This document shows positions 25,443-35,068 of a stretch of DNA of 64,000 nt, in pieces. The stretch comes from an uncultured Roseburia sp. (GTDB lineage Bacteria; Bacillota; Clostridia; Lachnospirales; Lachnospiraceae): positions 37,431-101,430 of the forward strand of contig CANSSP010000011.1 in the NCBI GenBank assembly GCA_947649645.1. The letters are read 5' to 3'. Position numbers and translations under genes: made by a program. Under the pieces are notes generated by a model, which saw only the letters and a program-made list of their open reading frames with translations, did no database searches and was not told the DNA's origin. The number at the start of each line of letters is the position of its first letter. Positions within the stretch are counted from its first letter, which is position 1.

Positions 25443-26672
25443 ATGAGCAGACGTGTAGTTGTAACAGGTATGGGAGCGATTACGCCCATCGGGCTTTCCG
25501 TTCCGGAATTCTGGCAGTCCGTGAAGGAGAAAAAAATCGGATTTGGCGAGATCACGCATTTTGACGCTTCCGGATACAAATGCCATCTTGCGGCAGAGGT
25601 AAAAGGATTTGATGCGAAAAATTATATGGATGTAAAAACGGCAAAGCGGATGGAGCTGTTCTGCCAGTACGCGGTTGCGGCGGCGGGGGAAGCTTTTGCG
25701 GATGCGGGGCTTTGCATGGAGGAAGAAAATTCGTATATGGCCGGCTGTTCGGTTGCGAGCGGAGTCGGCAGCCTCCAGGCGCTGGAACGCGAACATAAAC
25801 GGCTCCTTGAGAGAGGGCCGGGCCGGGTAAACCCGCTGCTGGTGCCTCTGATGATTTCCAATATGGCGGCCGGAAATATTTCGATCCAGTTCGGCCTTAA
25901 GGGAAAGAATATCAATGTCGTGACGGCGTGCGCAAGTGGAACGAATGCCATCGGGGAGGCCTATCGCAGTATTCAGTACGGGGAGGCAGACATTATGGCG
26001 GCCGGAGGGACCGAGGGAAGTATCTGTCCGATCGGGATTGCCGGGTTTACCGCGCTCACTGCGCTCTCAGGCGAGGCTGATCCTGAAAAATGTTCGCTGC
26101 CGTTTGATAAGAACCGTAGCGGTTTTGTCATGGGAGAGGGAGCGGCTGTCGTTATTCTGGAAGAGCTTTCGCATGCGAAGCAGCGCGGCGCGCATATTTA
26201 TGCGGAGGTGGCAGGATACGGATGTACTGCGGACGCCTTTCACATAACATCTCCGGCCGAGGACGGAGAGGGAGCGGCGCGGGCAATGCAGAATGCAATG
26301 AGGGATGCCGGGATAGAGCCGGAGGATGTGCCTTATATCAATGCGCACGGTACGGCGACGCACCACAATGACCTGTTTGAGACGCGGGCGATTAAGCTTG
26401 CGTTTGGGGAACATGCCGGGAAACTTAAGATCAATTCCACGAAGTCCATGGTCGGCCATCTGCTGGGAGCAGCCGGAGCGATTGAATTTGTGACCTGTGT
26501 CAAAGAGATGCAGGAGGGATATATCCATGCTACTGTAGGATATACCACTCCGGACGAGGAACTGGATCTGGACTATTGCAGGGAAGCAGTCAGCATGGAG
26601 ATACCGTATGCGCTCAGCAATTCGCTTGGGTTTGGCGGGCACAATGCAAGTCTTCTGCTCAAAAAGTACTGA
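25443..26672 (+). CDS. fabF: 3-oxoacyl-ACP synthase II
   Basis: 409 residues. RRVVVTGMGAITPIG begins the thiolase fold; catalytic Cys is in VTACASGTNAIGEA, and the two His are in NAHGTATHHND and KSMVGHLLGAAGAIE. It condenses malonyl-ACP with acyl-ACP. The start is ATG 25443 after GTGGAG, which the longer frame would include as coding. An 85-base gap separates it from fabG. Confidence 0.96.
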   Translation: MSRRVVVTGMGAITPIGLSVPEFWQSVKEKKIGFGEITHFDASGYKCHLAAEVKGFDAKNYMDVKTAKRMELFCQYAVAAAGEAFADAGLCMEEENSYMAGCSVASGVGSLQALEREHKRLLERGPGRVNPLLVPLMISNMAAGNISIQFGLKGKNINVVTACASGTNAIGEAYRSIQYGEADIMAAGGTEGSICPIGIAGFTALTALSGEADPEKCSLPFDKNRSGFVMGEGAAVVILEELSHAKQRGAHIYAEVAGYGCTADAFHITSPAEDGEGAARAMQNAMRDAGIEPEDVPYINAHGTATHHNDLFETRAIKLAFGEHAGKLKINSTKSMVGHLLGAAGAIEFVTCVKEMQEGYIHATVGYTTPDEELDLDYCREAVSMEIPYALSNSLGFGGHNASLLLKKY

Positions 26673-26691
26673 TTACCGTGGGGAGGTAGAT

Positions 26692-27120
26692 ATGTCGGTT
26701 CTCACAACAAAACAGATTATGGAAATAATACCCCATCGTCACCCGTTTCTTCTGATCGATACGGTGGAAGAGCTGGAGCCGGGGGTGCGTGCCGTGGCAA
26801 AGAAATGTGTAAACTATGGTGAACCTTATTTTGCGGGACATTTTCCGAACGAGCCGGTGATGCCGGGGGTACTTATAATAGAAGCGCTCGCGCAGGCCGG
26901 GGCTGTGGCAATTCTCGGAACGGACGAAAACCGGGGAAAAACGGCTTATTTTGCTGGAATCAACGCGGCAAAATTTAAACAGAAGGTTGTGCCGGGGGAC
27001 GTCCTTGTGCTTGAAACAGAGATTATCCGGCAGAAGGGGCCCATCGGCGTCGGGAAGGCGACGGCGAGTGTGGACGGGAAGACAGTGTGTACGGCAGAGC
27101 TGACGTTTGCAATCGGCTAG
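26692..27120 (+). CDS. fabZ: 3-hydroxyacyl-ACP dehydratase
   Basis: 142 residues. The hot-dog fold carries IPHRHPFLLIDTVEEL, then GHFPNEPVMPGVLIIEALAQ with the catalytic His and Glu. GGGGAGG just upstream sets ATG 26692. In many Clostridia accB and accC flank fabZ; here fabF precedes it directly and the fused accDA follows after 16 bases. Confidence 0.96.
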   Translation: MSVLTTKQIMEIIPHRHPFLLIDTVEELEPGVRAVAKKCVNYGEPYFAGHFPNEPVMPGVLIIEALAQAGAVAILGTDENRGKTAYFAGINAAKFKQKVVPGDVLVLETEIIRQKGPIGVGKATASVDGKTVCTAELTFAIG

Positions 27121-27136
27121 GTGATGGAGGGTTTAT

Positions 27137-28858
27137 ATGGCGGCATTGTTAAAATGGCGGACGCAGGGTCTGTCTGAGTCGAAATCGAAGGCAAAGATGC
27201 GGGAGGGCGATGCGGCGTCACAGGACTGGATCGTCTGCCCTGCCTGTGGGAAACAGGTCAACAAAAAAACAGTGGAAAAGCAGAAATATGTCTGTTATGA
27301 ATGTGGAGCTTATTTCCGCGTGCGCACGAAGAACCGGATAAAAATGGTGGCGGACACAGGGACGTTTGAACCATGGTCTGAAGAACTGGAATCGGAAAAT
27401 CCGCTGGATTTTCCGGAATATGCAGAAAAGATTAAGGCTGCCAAAGCGAAAACCGGGCTGCACGAGGCGGTCACGGTCGGGCGATGCCGTATTTACGGTG
27501 AGGAAGCGGTGATTGGCATCTGTGATGCGCGTTTTCTGATGAGCAGTATGGGACATGTGGTTGGAGAAAAAATTGCGAGAGCCGTGGAGCGGGCCATTCT
27601 GCTGAAACTTCCTGTGATTCTGTTCTGCTGTTCGGGAGGCGCACGGATGCAGGAAGGGATTGTGTCCCTGATGCAGATGGCAAAGACGGCGGCCGCTTTG
27701 AAACGCCATTCCGACGCGGGGCTTTTATATATTCCGGTGCTGACCGATCCGACCACCGGAGGTGTCACGGCAAGTTTTGCGATGCTTGGCGACATCATTC
27801 TGGCAGAGCCCGGGGCACTGATCGGGTTTGCAGGAGCACGTGTGATCGAACAGACCATCGGGCAGAAGCTGCCGGAGGGTTTTCAGCGCGCGGAATTTCA
27901 GCTCGAACATGGCTTTGTGGATGCCATTGTGGAGCGGAAAGATTTAAAAATGACGCTGTACCGGCTGATCAGAATGAACCGCAGATGCGAGGGATATGCC
28001 AATTTTGACCCGTTGCGCATGGACGATAATTATGAGCCGACGGAAGTGATGAAAGAGCGGGCGGCGGGGTCTGAACCGCTCTCGGCCTGGGAAAAAGTGA
28101 AGGCGGCGAGAAAAGTGGGGCGCTGTGCTTCCGTGGACTACATGGATGTGATTTTCGACGAATTTATGGAGCTGCACGGAGACCGGCAGTACAGGGATGA
28201 TCCGGCCATTGTAGGAGGAGTCGCATACCTGGATGCACAGCCCGTCACAGTCATCGGCGTACATAAAGGCCGGGACCTTAGGGATTGTATGAAGCACAAT
28301 TACGGGATGCCGTCTCCGGAGGGCTATCGCAAGGCACTGCGTCTGATGAAGCAGGCCGAAAAGTTTAACCGCCCGGTCATCACCTTTGTCAATACCTCCG
28401 GTGCGTTTTGCGGTGTGGAAGCCGAGGAGCGGGGACAGGGAGAGGCGATCGCACGGAATCTGTTTGAAATGTCGGGCCTTAAAGTGCCGGTTTTATGTAT
28501 TATGATCGGTGAAGGAGGCAGCGGCGGTGCGCTTGCACTGGCGGTCGGAAACGAGGTATGGATGACGGAGAATGCGACTTACTGCGTACTTTCACCGGAG
28601 GGATTTGCCTCTATTTTGTGGAAAGATGGCAGACGGGCAAAAGAGGCCAGTGAGGTAATGAAAATAACCGCACATGACCTGCAGGAGCTTCGCGTTGTGG
28701 AGCAGATCATCCCCGAGTACGGTCTTGCCGACGAGGCGGCGTGCGATTCGATTTCGCGCGACATGAAAGGGCGCATGAAGGAATTTCTGAAAAAACAGGA
28801 GGGAAAGACCGGGGAACAGCTTGCCGCAGAGCGTTATGCGCGTTTTCGATCTTTTTAA
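27137..28858 (+). CDS. accDA: Fused acetyl-CoA carboxylase carboxyltransferase beta-alpha
   Basis: 573 residues, one polypeptide for both carboxyltransferase subunits. Residues ~1-285 are AccD, with the zinc ribbon CPACGK ... CYECGAYF and [20 protein letters not shown]. Residues ~305-573 are AccA ([54 protein letters not shown]). A ~20-residue linker near 290-305 joins them without any frameshift. The enzyme moves CO2 from carboxybiotin to acetyl-CoA. BCCP (accB) and biotin carboxylase (accC) are not in the operon and must be encoded elsewhere. Confidence 0.95.
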   Translation: MAALLKWRTQGLSESKSKAKMREGDAASQDWIVCPACGKQVNKKTVEKQKYVCYECGAYFRVRTKNRIKMVADTGTFEPWSEELESENPLDFPEYAEKIKAAKAKTGLHEAVTVGRCRIYGEEAVIGICDARFLMSSMGHVVGEKIARAVERAILLKLPVILFCCSGGARMQEGIVSLMQMAKTAAALKRHSDAGLLYIPVLTDPTTGGVTASFAMLGDIILAEPGALIGFAGARVIEQTIGQKLPEGFQRAEFQLEHGFVDAIVERKDLKMTLYRLIRMNRRCEGYANFDPLRMDDNYEPTEVMKERAAGSEPLSAWEKVKAARKVGRCASVDYMDVIFDEFMELHGDRQYRDDPAIVGGVAYLDAQPVTVIGVHKGRDLRDCMKHNYGMPSPEGYRKALRLMKQAEKFNRPVITFVNTSGAFCGVEAEERGQGEAIARNLFEMSGLKVPVLCIMIGEGGSGGALALAVGNEVWMTENATYCVLSPEGFASILWKDGRRAKEASEVMKITAHDLQELRVVEQIIPEYGLADEAACDSISRDMKGRMKEFLKKQEGKTGEQLAAERYARFRSF

Positions 28859-28865
28859 TATAAGT

Positions 28866-29840
28866 ATGAATATTGTGATGAAAGGAACCGGAAGTGCGGT
28901 TCCGAAACGGAGAGTGACAAATGAAGAGCTGGGCAGAATGGTAGATACTTCGGATGAGTGGATCGCGAGTCGTACCGGAATCAGGGCACGCCATATCGCT
29001 GTGGAAGAGACGACGACCAGTCTTGCCGTAGAAGCGGCAGAAAAAGCGCTGGACGATGCAGATGTAAAAGCAGAAGAGATTGATCTGATTATCGCTTCCA
29101 CGGTCACGCCCGATCAGTTTCTTCCCAATCTGGCCTGTGAGGTGCAGGCCGCCATCGGTGCAAAAAATGCGGCAGCGTTTGATGTGAACGCAGCCTGCTC
29201 TGGTTTTCTGTTTGCATTGAATACGGCGGCGATGTACCTGAAGGGATCGGGGGCGAAGACAGCGCTTATCGTCGGAGCGGAGACGCTTTCAAAGATTGTC
29301 GACTGGAAAGACCGGAGCACCTGTGTTTTGTTTGGCGACGGCGCCGGAGCGGCTGTGATCCGCGCGGAAGAACTGGACGTTTGTTCGGGGATTCTTTCCA
29401 TGGTTCAGGGTTCCGACGGTACGCGCGGAGGGGCTTTAAAATGTGGCGGACGCCCTTTAAACAACCCGTTTGTGACACAGCAGGCGGCGCAGGCTTATGT
29501 CTCGATGGACGGGCAGGAGGTGTACCGTTTCGCAGTCCGCACCGTGCCGAAAGTAATCCGGCAGGCGGCGGACGAAGCGGGGATGTCCTTAGATGAAATT
29601 GATTTGTTTCTGCTGCATCAGGCCAATGTGCGCATTATTGAGGCGGCTGCGAAACAGCTTTCACAGCCGATGGAGAAATTTCCGGTCAATCTGCCGGAAT
29701 ACGGAAATCTTTCTGCGGCCAGCGTTCCCGTTCTTCTGGATTATGTGAGAAAGCAGGGGAGGATACAGAGCGGCAGCCGGCTTGTGCTGGCAGGTTTTGG
29801 AGCCGGAATGACATGGAGCGGGGCGGTTGTGGTCTGGTAG
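28866..29840 (+). CDS. fabH: 3-oxoacyl-ACP synthase III
   Basis: 324 residues. GTGSAVPKRRVTNEELGRMV and DTSDEWIASRTGIRARHI are typical; catalytic Cys lies in NAACSGFLFAL, His in LLHQANVRIIEA and Asn in EYGNLSAASVPVLL. It starts fatty-acid synthesis by condensing acetyl-CoA (or a branched primer) with malonyl-ACP. It starts seven bases after accDA with only a weak ribosome site, suggesting coupling. Its position near the end of the operon is unusual; it is often the first gene. Confidence 0.96.
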   Translation: MNIVMKGTGSAVPKRRVTNEELGRMVDTSDEWIASRTGIRARHIAVEETTTSLAVEAAEKALDDADVKAEEIDLIIASTVTPDQFLPNLACEVQAAIGAKNAAAFDVNAACSGFLFALNTAAMYLKGSGAKTALIVGAETLSKIVDWKDRSTCVLFGDGAGAAVIRAEELDVCSGILSMVQGSDGTRGGALKCGGRPLNNPFVTQQAAQAYVSMDGQEVYRFAVRTVPKVIRQAADEAGMSLDEIDLFLLHQANVRIIEAAAKQLSQPMEKFPVNLPEYGNLSAASVPVLLDYVRKQGRIQSGSRLVLAGFGAGMTWSGAVVVW

Positions 29841-29882
29841 GAGGCGAACGGCGGCGATGACTGAGTGGAACAGGAGAACACA

Positions 29883-30338
29883 ATGACAGCGGATGAGACG
29901 TTAAACGAATTATTGGTACAGCTTTTCAAAGATATTATGGAGATTGAGGGGAGATGCCTGGTGACGGAAGCGTTTAAGGATATCAGCTACAACGATTTTC
30001 ATATTATAGAGGCGGTCGGTACAAAAGAGCCAAAAAGCATGACGGAAGTAGCCAGGTGGATGAAAGTCACGACAGGTACTCTGACGAAGGCCATGGACGC
30101 GCTGACGGAAAAAGGTTATGTTGTGCGCGAGCGCAGCCGTCAGGATAAACGGGTGGTGCAGGTGTCGCTGACGGAAAAGGGAAGGGCGGCACATGTCCAT
30201 CACGAAAAGTTTCACCACGAAATGATCGCCAATGCCAAGGGGCAGCTTACCGAACAGGAGATGCCCATTCTCATCTACGCGCTGGCAAAGCTGGCTGACT
30301 ATTTCAGACAGCAGTATGGAGTGGCTGAAAAGTTATAA
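29883..30338 (+). CDS. fabT: MarR-family regulator, FabT-like
   Basis: About 151 residues with a winged-helix core: SYNDFHIIEAVGTKEPKSMT, EVARWMKVTTGTLTKAMDAL and the wing GYVVRERSRQDKRVVQVSLT. Its position as the last gene of the fab operon, together with the FabT-like palindrome at the operon promoter, supports a FabT role: repression of fatty-acid genes when long acyl-ACP is present. ATG 29883 follows CAGGAG at good spacing; a GTG at 29865 is less likely. Regulator class is clear; the specific role is inferred. Confidence 0.85.
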   Translation: MTADETLNELLVQLFKDIMEIEGRCLVTEAFKDISYNDFHIIEAVGTKEPKSMTEVARWMKVTTGTLTKAMDALTEKGYVVRERSRQDKRVVQVSLTEKGRAAHVHHEKFHHEMIANAKGQLTEQEMPILIYALAKLADYFRQQYGVAEKL

Positions 30339-30395
30339 TGCCAGAATTTGTAAAAAAGAAGAAGAGGCTGAAAGGAATACTGGTTTTCAATCGTA

Positions 30396-30420
30396 TTATT
30401 ATTGAGCAGATCAATAATAA
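30396..30420 (+). promoter_or_regulatory. AT-rich palindrome before the Cys/His repeat gene
   Basis: TTATTATTG (30396-30404), AGCAGAT, CAATAATAA (30412-30420): a perfect 9-base inverted repeat, eight bases before GGGGAGG. A TATTAT at 30394 overlaps it. It could be an operator or an mRNA hairpin; it does not match Zur, Rex or CsoR consensus sites as I know them. Confidence 0.5.
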
Positions 30421-30443
30421 CAGGATTGGGGAGGCGTATATCC

Positions 30444-31238
30444 ATGAAAAAAATGAAAAAAGTAATTCTGGTACTTGCCGCGGTTTTCATCGGCCTGCAG
30501 GCGCCGGAAACTGCCCTGGCACATGGCCATGGAGGCGGACATGGGCATGGGTGCGGAGGAAACACGTGGTACGGTCCCTGCAGTGTGGCAGGGTGTCAGA
30601 ACAATGGCGTGCACTATCATAATGGATCGTGTTATAACGGTCATTCCGATACGACGTATTATGGCCCCTGCAGTGTGGCGGGATGTCAGAACAATGGCGT
30701 GCACTATCATAATGGATCGTGTTATAACGGTCATTCCGACACTGGGACGACGTACAATAATACGAATACATCGTATCCGCCGTGCACGGCGGCAGGCTGC
30801 CGGAAGACGGGACAGCATAAACACAGCGGTCACTCTTATTACGGCCATTCCGGCGGATGTTATACGTACAGCCAGTGCACGGTGACAGGCTGTAAGAAGA
30901 CAGGGGAGCACAGGCACAGCGGCGTATACTATTACGGCCATTCGAGCGGAAAGACCACATACAGCCAGTGTACGGTGGCAGACTGTAAGAAAACAGGAAA
31001 GCATAAGCACAAAGGAAAGACGTATTACGGTCATTCCACCACATATGTCACATACAGTCAGTGCACGGCAGACGGCTGTAAGAAGACAGGGAAGCATAAA
31101 CACAGCGGCCAGTATTATTACGGTCATTCGAGCGGAAAGACCACATACAGCCAGTGTACGGTGGCGGGCTGCAAAAAGACGAAAAAACACAAACATGACG
31201 GAGTATATTACTACGGTCATTCAACCGTGGTAAAATAA
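30444..31238 (+). CDS. Secreted Cys/His-rich seven-repeat protein, possibly metal-binding
   Basis: 264 residues. MKKMKKVILVLAAVFIGLQAPETALA is a signal peptide with a probable cut after ALA. A His/Gly stretch (HGHGGGHGHG) follows, then seven tandem units of about 30 residues. The unit reads YSQCTVAGCKKTGKHKHSG followed by YYYGHS. Each has a C-x4-C pair, H-x-H and a terminal GHS; the first two units are a near-identical pair (PCSVAGCQNNGVHYHNG), and the rest form a second subtype. Regularly placed Cys and His suggest metal binding outside the cell. There is no LPXTG or other anchor. Family unrecognised. ATG 30444 follows GGGGAGG. Confidence 0.8.
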   Translation: MKKMKKVILVLAAVFIGLQAPETALAHGHGGGHGHGCGGNTWYGPCSVAGCQNNGVHYHNGSCYNGHSDTTYYGPCSVAGCQNNGVHYHNGSCYNGHSDTGTTYNNTNTSYPPCTAAGCRKTGQHKHSGHSYYGHSGGCYTYSQCTVTGCKKTGEHRHSGVYYYGHSSGKTTYSQCTVADCKKTGKHKHKGKTYYGHSTTYVTYSQCTADGCKKTGKHKHSGQYYYGHSSGKTTYSQCTVAGCKKTKKHKHDGVYYYGHSTVVK

Positions 31239-31243
31239 AAGAG

Positions 31244-31284
31244 AAAAACCGGCAATGGTCATTACAGGCCATTGCCGGTTTTTT
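31244..31284 (+). terminator. Rho-independent terminator after the repeat protein
   Basis: AACCGGCAATGG (31247-31258) and CCATTGCCGGTT (31269-31280) pair perfectly, with A-run before and T-run after. Confidence 0.95.
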
Positions 31285-31410
31285 ATGCGCAGAACTCCCC
31301 CTGCCCGATCGCCGGCTCTATTGCAGAAACGGTATATCGCCAGACCGGAGCATGGAGCGTGACGGGCAGTGAGAAAAATTTATCTGTCCGATTTCTTTCC
31401 GACAGGAATA

Positions 31411-31439
31411 TTGGACTTTCTTCTTTTTTATGTTAGAAT
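31411..31439 (+). promoter_or_regulatory. Sigma-A promoter of the hybrid kinase
   Basis: TTGGAC (31411-31416), 17 bases, TAGAAT (31434-31439), with TG one base before the -10. CTGTC-N12-GACAG (31384-31405) lies just upstream of the -35 and could bind an activator. Confidence 0.7.
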
Positions 31440-31491
31440 AGGAGAGAATGAGAAATCATACTATTTTATAAGGGGATAGAGGAGAGAAATC

Positions 31492-34400
31492 GTGCGAACC
31501 AGGGATTATGAAACGATTCTGGATTCCCTGCAGATAACGGGGATATATGTAATCCGGGAGGACAACCATGAGATGTTGTATTTTAACAGATATATAAAAG
31601 AAGTGGCTCCCCGTGCAAGGATTGGGATGGCGTGCAGCGAACTTGGGAACGGGGCATGCTCAAACTGTCCGCTTCGTTATATCGGAGACAGGGACAGGTA
31701 TAAATCGGTAAAATATGACGGACCATTCGGTAAGGCTGTGGATGTGGAGGCATCGAGGATTTTGTGGGAAGATGAGATTCCGGCATTTATGATCACGGTT
31801 ACACCCCATATCGAGCAGAAGGATTATGCTCATAGCATGGTTTTGAAGGGATGTCTTGACACGGGGGATTATGAGATCCTTAAGACGGAAGAGACGGAAT
31901 ATCAGGAGTTGGCATATGAAGGATCCCGGCTGTGGGACTGCCTTGGGCAGGATTTGCAAAATAAAGCGGTGCATCCCGATGACGTGGAGCGTCTCACCAG
32001 TTACATAAGTCCGGAATATCTGAAAACTGAGCTGGCATCGGGGAAAAAGACGGTCTTTTGTACTTACCGGAGGCGGCAGGAACGGGAATACCGGTGGTAT
32101 ATGATGGAGACGGTTCCGGATTTTGACTATGCCGCCGACAGGCAGAATGTCCGTATCTACGTCAAAGATGTGGATGATATATACAGAGATGGTTTTGAGC
32201 GTGAAGAGGTCAATGTGCGGAAGCAGGAAATCATAAATATGCTGGGGGAGATGAACTTCGGTATATTTATGATTGTCCTTGACACGGGCGTGGCTGAAGC
32301 AGTCCGGGCGGCGGGAGAGCTGAAGGCGTATTTTTCATCCGGCTGCAGCGACTGGGAATGGTTTGTTAGAGAGCTGCGGGAACGATCCATTCATCCTTCT
32401 TATCAGGATGAGTTTACACACAAATACGGGCTGGATGCACTGCGCGCAAGATGGCGCAGCGGGGACAAAAAGGTGGAAGAAATCTGTCAGCAGATGGTGG
32501 GCGGAGAATATCATTATGTGCTGGTCACGGCATATTTTTGTGAGAGCAGCTCACAGAGAGGATATGTCATTCTCACGATGCAGGACGTGGATGAGCGAGA
32601 GAGAAAGGATATCGCACGTGCGCACAGCGATAAACGGATGGCGGGAATCATTCAGTCCAGGTACAATATGATGAATATAGTCCATCTGGATACGGGCGTG
32701 TGTGAGCGGTTTCGTCTGGGACAGTTTGGGGAATCCAGAAAGGTTTTTCTCGGCCAGTACGAGCACCATATCCGAAAAGCCTGTGACGAAGCGATCCTTG
32801 AGGAGGACCGGGCTATATTCTGGAATACGCTTTCTCTGGAAAATCTGCGCAGGGAGTCGGCGGCGACAGAGGATTCCAGAGAGGTCGTCATCCAGTACCG
32901 GTTAAAAGGGGAAACGGTGATCTGGATTGAAGAACATATCTTTTTCGTCAAGGATGACAAGAGCGGCGTCGTCAATATCCTGGGGAGAGACATTACCAGA
33001 GAAAAGCAGCGCGAGGAGGAGGAAGAGAGGGCCAGACGAGAGAAAGCGTATATTATCGATACCTTGAGCGGCATGTTTTTTGCTACATATTACATGGATA
33101 TGGAGAAGAACCTGTTCCGCATGGTCAGACAGAAAGCAGATGTCGCGGAGGTTCTGGGCAGCGAGGTGAGCTGTTCGGAAGCAATTGAGACTTATGCGGT
33201 AAATTTTGTGCATCCGGAAGATCGGAAAGAATACCTTGACAAACTGGATTATATGTATCTGAGAGAGACGCTCAGCCATGATCACCCGATTGTGGCGGTA
33301 GAATACCGTAAGGTCGTGAAAGACGACGACGGCAGTTTCAGGGAAGATGGATGGATACGTGCTTCTGTGGTGCTGGCGGAGATGGATGATCAGAAGCCCA
33401 GAATTGCGCTGTATGTCGCACAGGATATCACAGAGAGCAGGGAGCGGGAAGAGCGGGAGCACAGGGCGCTGATGGCGGCCTGTGAGGCTGCAAATCATGC
33501 GAGTGCGTCGAAAAGCGAATTTTTGTCAAGGATGAGCCATGATATCCGCACGCCGATGAATGCCATCATCGGAATGACGGCGATCGCAGGCGCGCACCTG
33601 AATGACAGCGAACGCGTTTCGGACTGTCTGAATAAAATCAGCATATCGAGCAAACATCTGCTGTCTTTGATCAATGAAGTGCTTGATATGAGCAAAATCG
33701 AATCCGGAAAGATGAACCTGGCGGAGGAAGAATTTAACCTTTCCGATATGATTTCGAGCGTGATGACGATGATCAGGCCGGCCGTTCAGCAAAAGGAGCA
33801 TGAGCTGGAGCTTCATATTGCGAAAGTGGAACATGAGGATGTGGTCGGAGATGTGATGCGGCTGCAGCAGATACTGATGAATCTGCTTGGGAATGCGGTG
33901 AAATATACGCCGCCGGGGGGACGCATTGAACTGGATATTTGTGAACGACCTTCAAAGAATCATGGATATGGCTGTTACGAATTTCGGATTCGGGATAATG
34001 GGATCGGAATGAGAGAGGAGTTTGTTAAAAAGATTTTTGAACCGTTCAGCAGAGAGGAAGATTCCCGGATCAGTAAAATAGAAGGAACGGGTCTTGGCAT
34101 GACGATCGTGCAGAATATTGTCCGGATGATGAGCGGAAATATCCGTGTGGAGAGCGAGGTCGGAAAAGGATCTGTATTTACGGTGACGATCTTTTTAAAA
34201 CAGCAGGACACAGCCCGGCCGGATATGAAAGATTTTACCGGGCTGCCGGTGCTGGTGGTGGACGACGATGCCGGTGCCTGTGCGGCGGCCTGTACGGTGC
34301 TCGATGAGATCGGCATGAAAAGTGAGTGGGTGCTGAGCGGCAGGGAAGCGGTAGGGCGGATATGGCAGGCGCATGAGAAGCAGGAGGATTTTTTTGCAGT

Positions 34401-35043
34401 CATCGTGGACTCGCAGATACCGGAAATGGACGATATCGGCATAGTGCGGGAAATCCGGAAAACGGTCGGTCCGGCGAGGCCTGTTATTATTCTCTCTGCG
34501 TACGACTGGACTGCGATTGAGGAAGAGGCGCGTCTGGCGGGCGTGGACGGATTTATTTCCAAACCGCTCTTTAAATCGCGTCTGGTGTATCTGTTCCAGC
34601 AGATCGCCGGAGAAGGCGGACGGGAGGAAACGATGACCGGGGAAGCGGCACATCAGCACTTTTCCGGGAAACGGGTTCTTCTTGCGGAGGACAACGAGAT
34701 CAATCGTGAGATTGCCGAAGAGATCATCGGGGAAACAGGCGTTGTTCTGGAAAGTGTCACAAATGGCATGGAAGCCGTCGATCAGTTTAAAAAAATGGGT
34801 CCGGGGTATTATGATCTGATTTTTATGGATATTCAGATGCCGGTCATGAACGGTTATGAGGCGTCCCGCGCGATCAGGTCTGTAGACCGGGCGGACGCTG
34901 CCACAATACCGATCGTTGCGATGACGGCAAATGCTTTCGCAGAGGATGTGATGGCAAGCAGGGAGGCGGGTATGAACGAACATATCAGCAAGCCGCTGAG
35001 CATTGAAAGACTCACCGCGTGCATGAGGCACTGGCTGGCATAG
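31492..35043 (+). CDS. Multi-PAS hybrid histidine kinase with two receiver domains
   Basis: 1183 residues, without transmembrane segments. The first ~640 residues are serial PAS-like sensor modules; the first carries GMACSELGNGACSNCPLRY, a Cys cluster seen in other clostridial PAS domains. DHp with phospho-acceptor His 683 (SRMSHDIRTPMNAIIGM) is followed by the ATPase (LMNLLGNAVKYTPPGG, EGTGLGMTIVQNIV). Two receivers follow, with Asp 973 in VIVDSQIPEMD and Asp 1113 in IFMDIQMPVMNGYE. There is no output domain, so it probably passes phosphate to another partner. It starts at GTG behind GGAGAG. The pseudokinase gene starts 25 bases downstream. Confidence 0.93.
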   Translation: MRTRDYETILDSLQITGIYVIREDNHEMLYFNRYIKEVAPRARIGMACSELGNGACSNCPLRYIGDRDRYKSVKYDGPFGKAVDVEASRILWEDEIPAFMITVTPHIEQKDYAHSMVLKGCLDTGDYEILKTEETEYQELAYEGSRLWDCLGQDLQNKAVHPDDVERLTSYISPEYLKTELASGKKTVFCTYRRRQEREYRWYMMETVPDFDYAADRQNVRIYVKDVDDIYRDGFEREEVNVRKQEIINMLGEMNFGIFMIVLDTGVAEAVRAAGELKAYFSSGCSDWEWFVRELRERSIHPSYQDEFTHKYGLDALRARWRSGDKKVEEICQQMVGGEYHYVLVTAYFCESSSQRGYVILTMQDVDERERKDIARAHSDKRMAGIIQSRYNMMNIVHLDTGVCERFRLGQFGESRKVFLGQYEHHIRKACDEAILEEDRAIFWNTLSLENLRRESAATEDSREVVIQYRLKGETVIWIEEHIFFVKDDKSGVVNILGRDITREKQREEEEERARREKAYIIDTLSGMFFATYYMDMEKNLFRMVRQKADVAEVLGSEVSCSEAIETYAVNFVHPEDRKEYLDKLDYMYLRETLSHDHPIVAVEYRKVVKDDDGSFREDGWIRASVVLAEMDDQKPRIALYVAQDITESREREEREHRALMAACEAANHASASKSEFLSRMSHDIRTPMNAIIGMTAIAGAHLNDSERVSDCLNKISISSKHLLSLINEVLDMSKIESGKMNLAEEEFNLSDMISSVMTMIRPAVQQKEHELELHIAKVEHEDVVGDVMRLQQILMNLLGNAVKYTPPGGRIELDICERPSKNHGYGCYEFRIRDNGIGMREEFVKKIFEPFSREEDSRISKIEGTGLGMTIVQNIVRMMSGNIRVESEVGKGSVFTVTIFLKQQDTARPDMKDFTGLPVLVVDDDAGACAAACTVLDEIGMKSEWVLSGREAVGRIWQAHEKQEDFFAVIVDSQIPEMDDIGIVREIRKTVGPARPVIILSAYDWTAIEEEARLAGVDGFISKPLFKSRLVYLFQQIAGEGGREETMTGEAAHQHFSGKRVLLAEDNEINREIAEEIIGETGVVLESVTNGMEAVDQFKKMGPGYYDLIFMDIQMPVMNGYEASRAIRSVDRADAATIPIVAMTANAFAEDVMASREAGMNEHISKPLSIERLTACMRHWLA

Positions 35044-35068
35044 AGCGGGGGAGAGTGGGGAGACTATT

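Noticed and set aside
30411..31220. Minus-strand frame (269 residues) opposite the Cys/His repeat gene
   Set aside because: Its repeats mirror those of the plus-strand gene; it has no signal peptide or ribosome site of its own.
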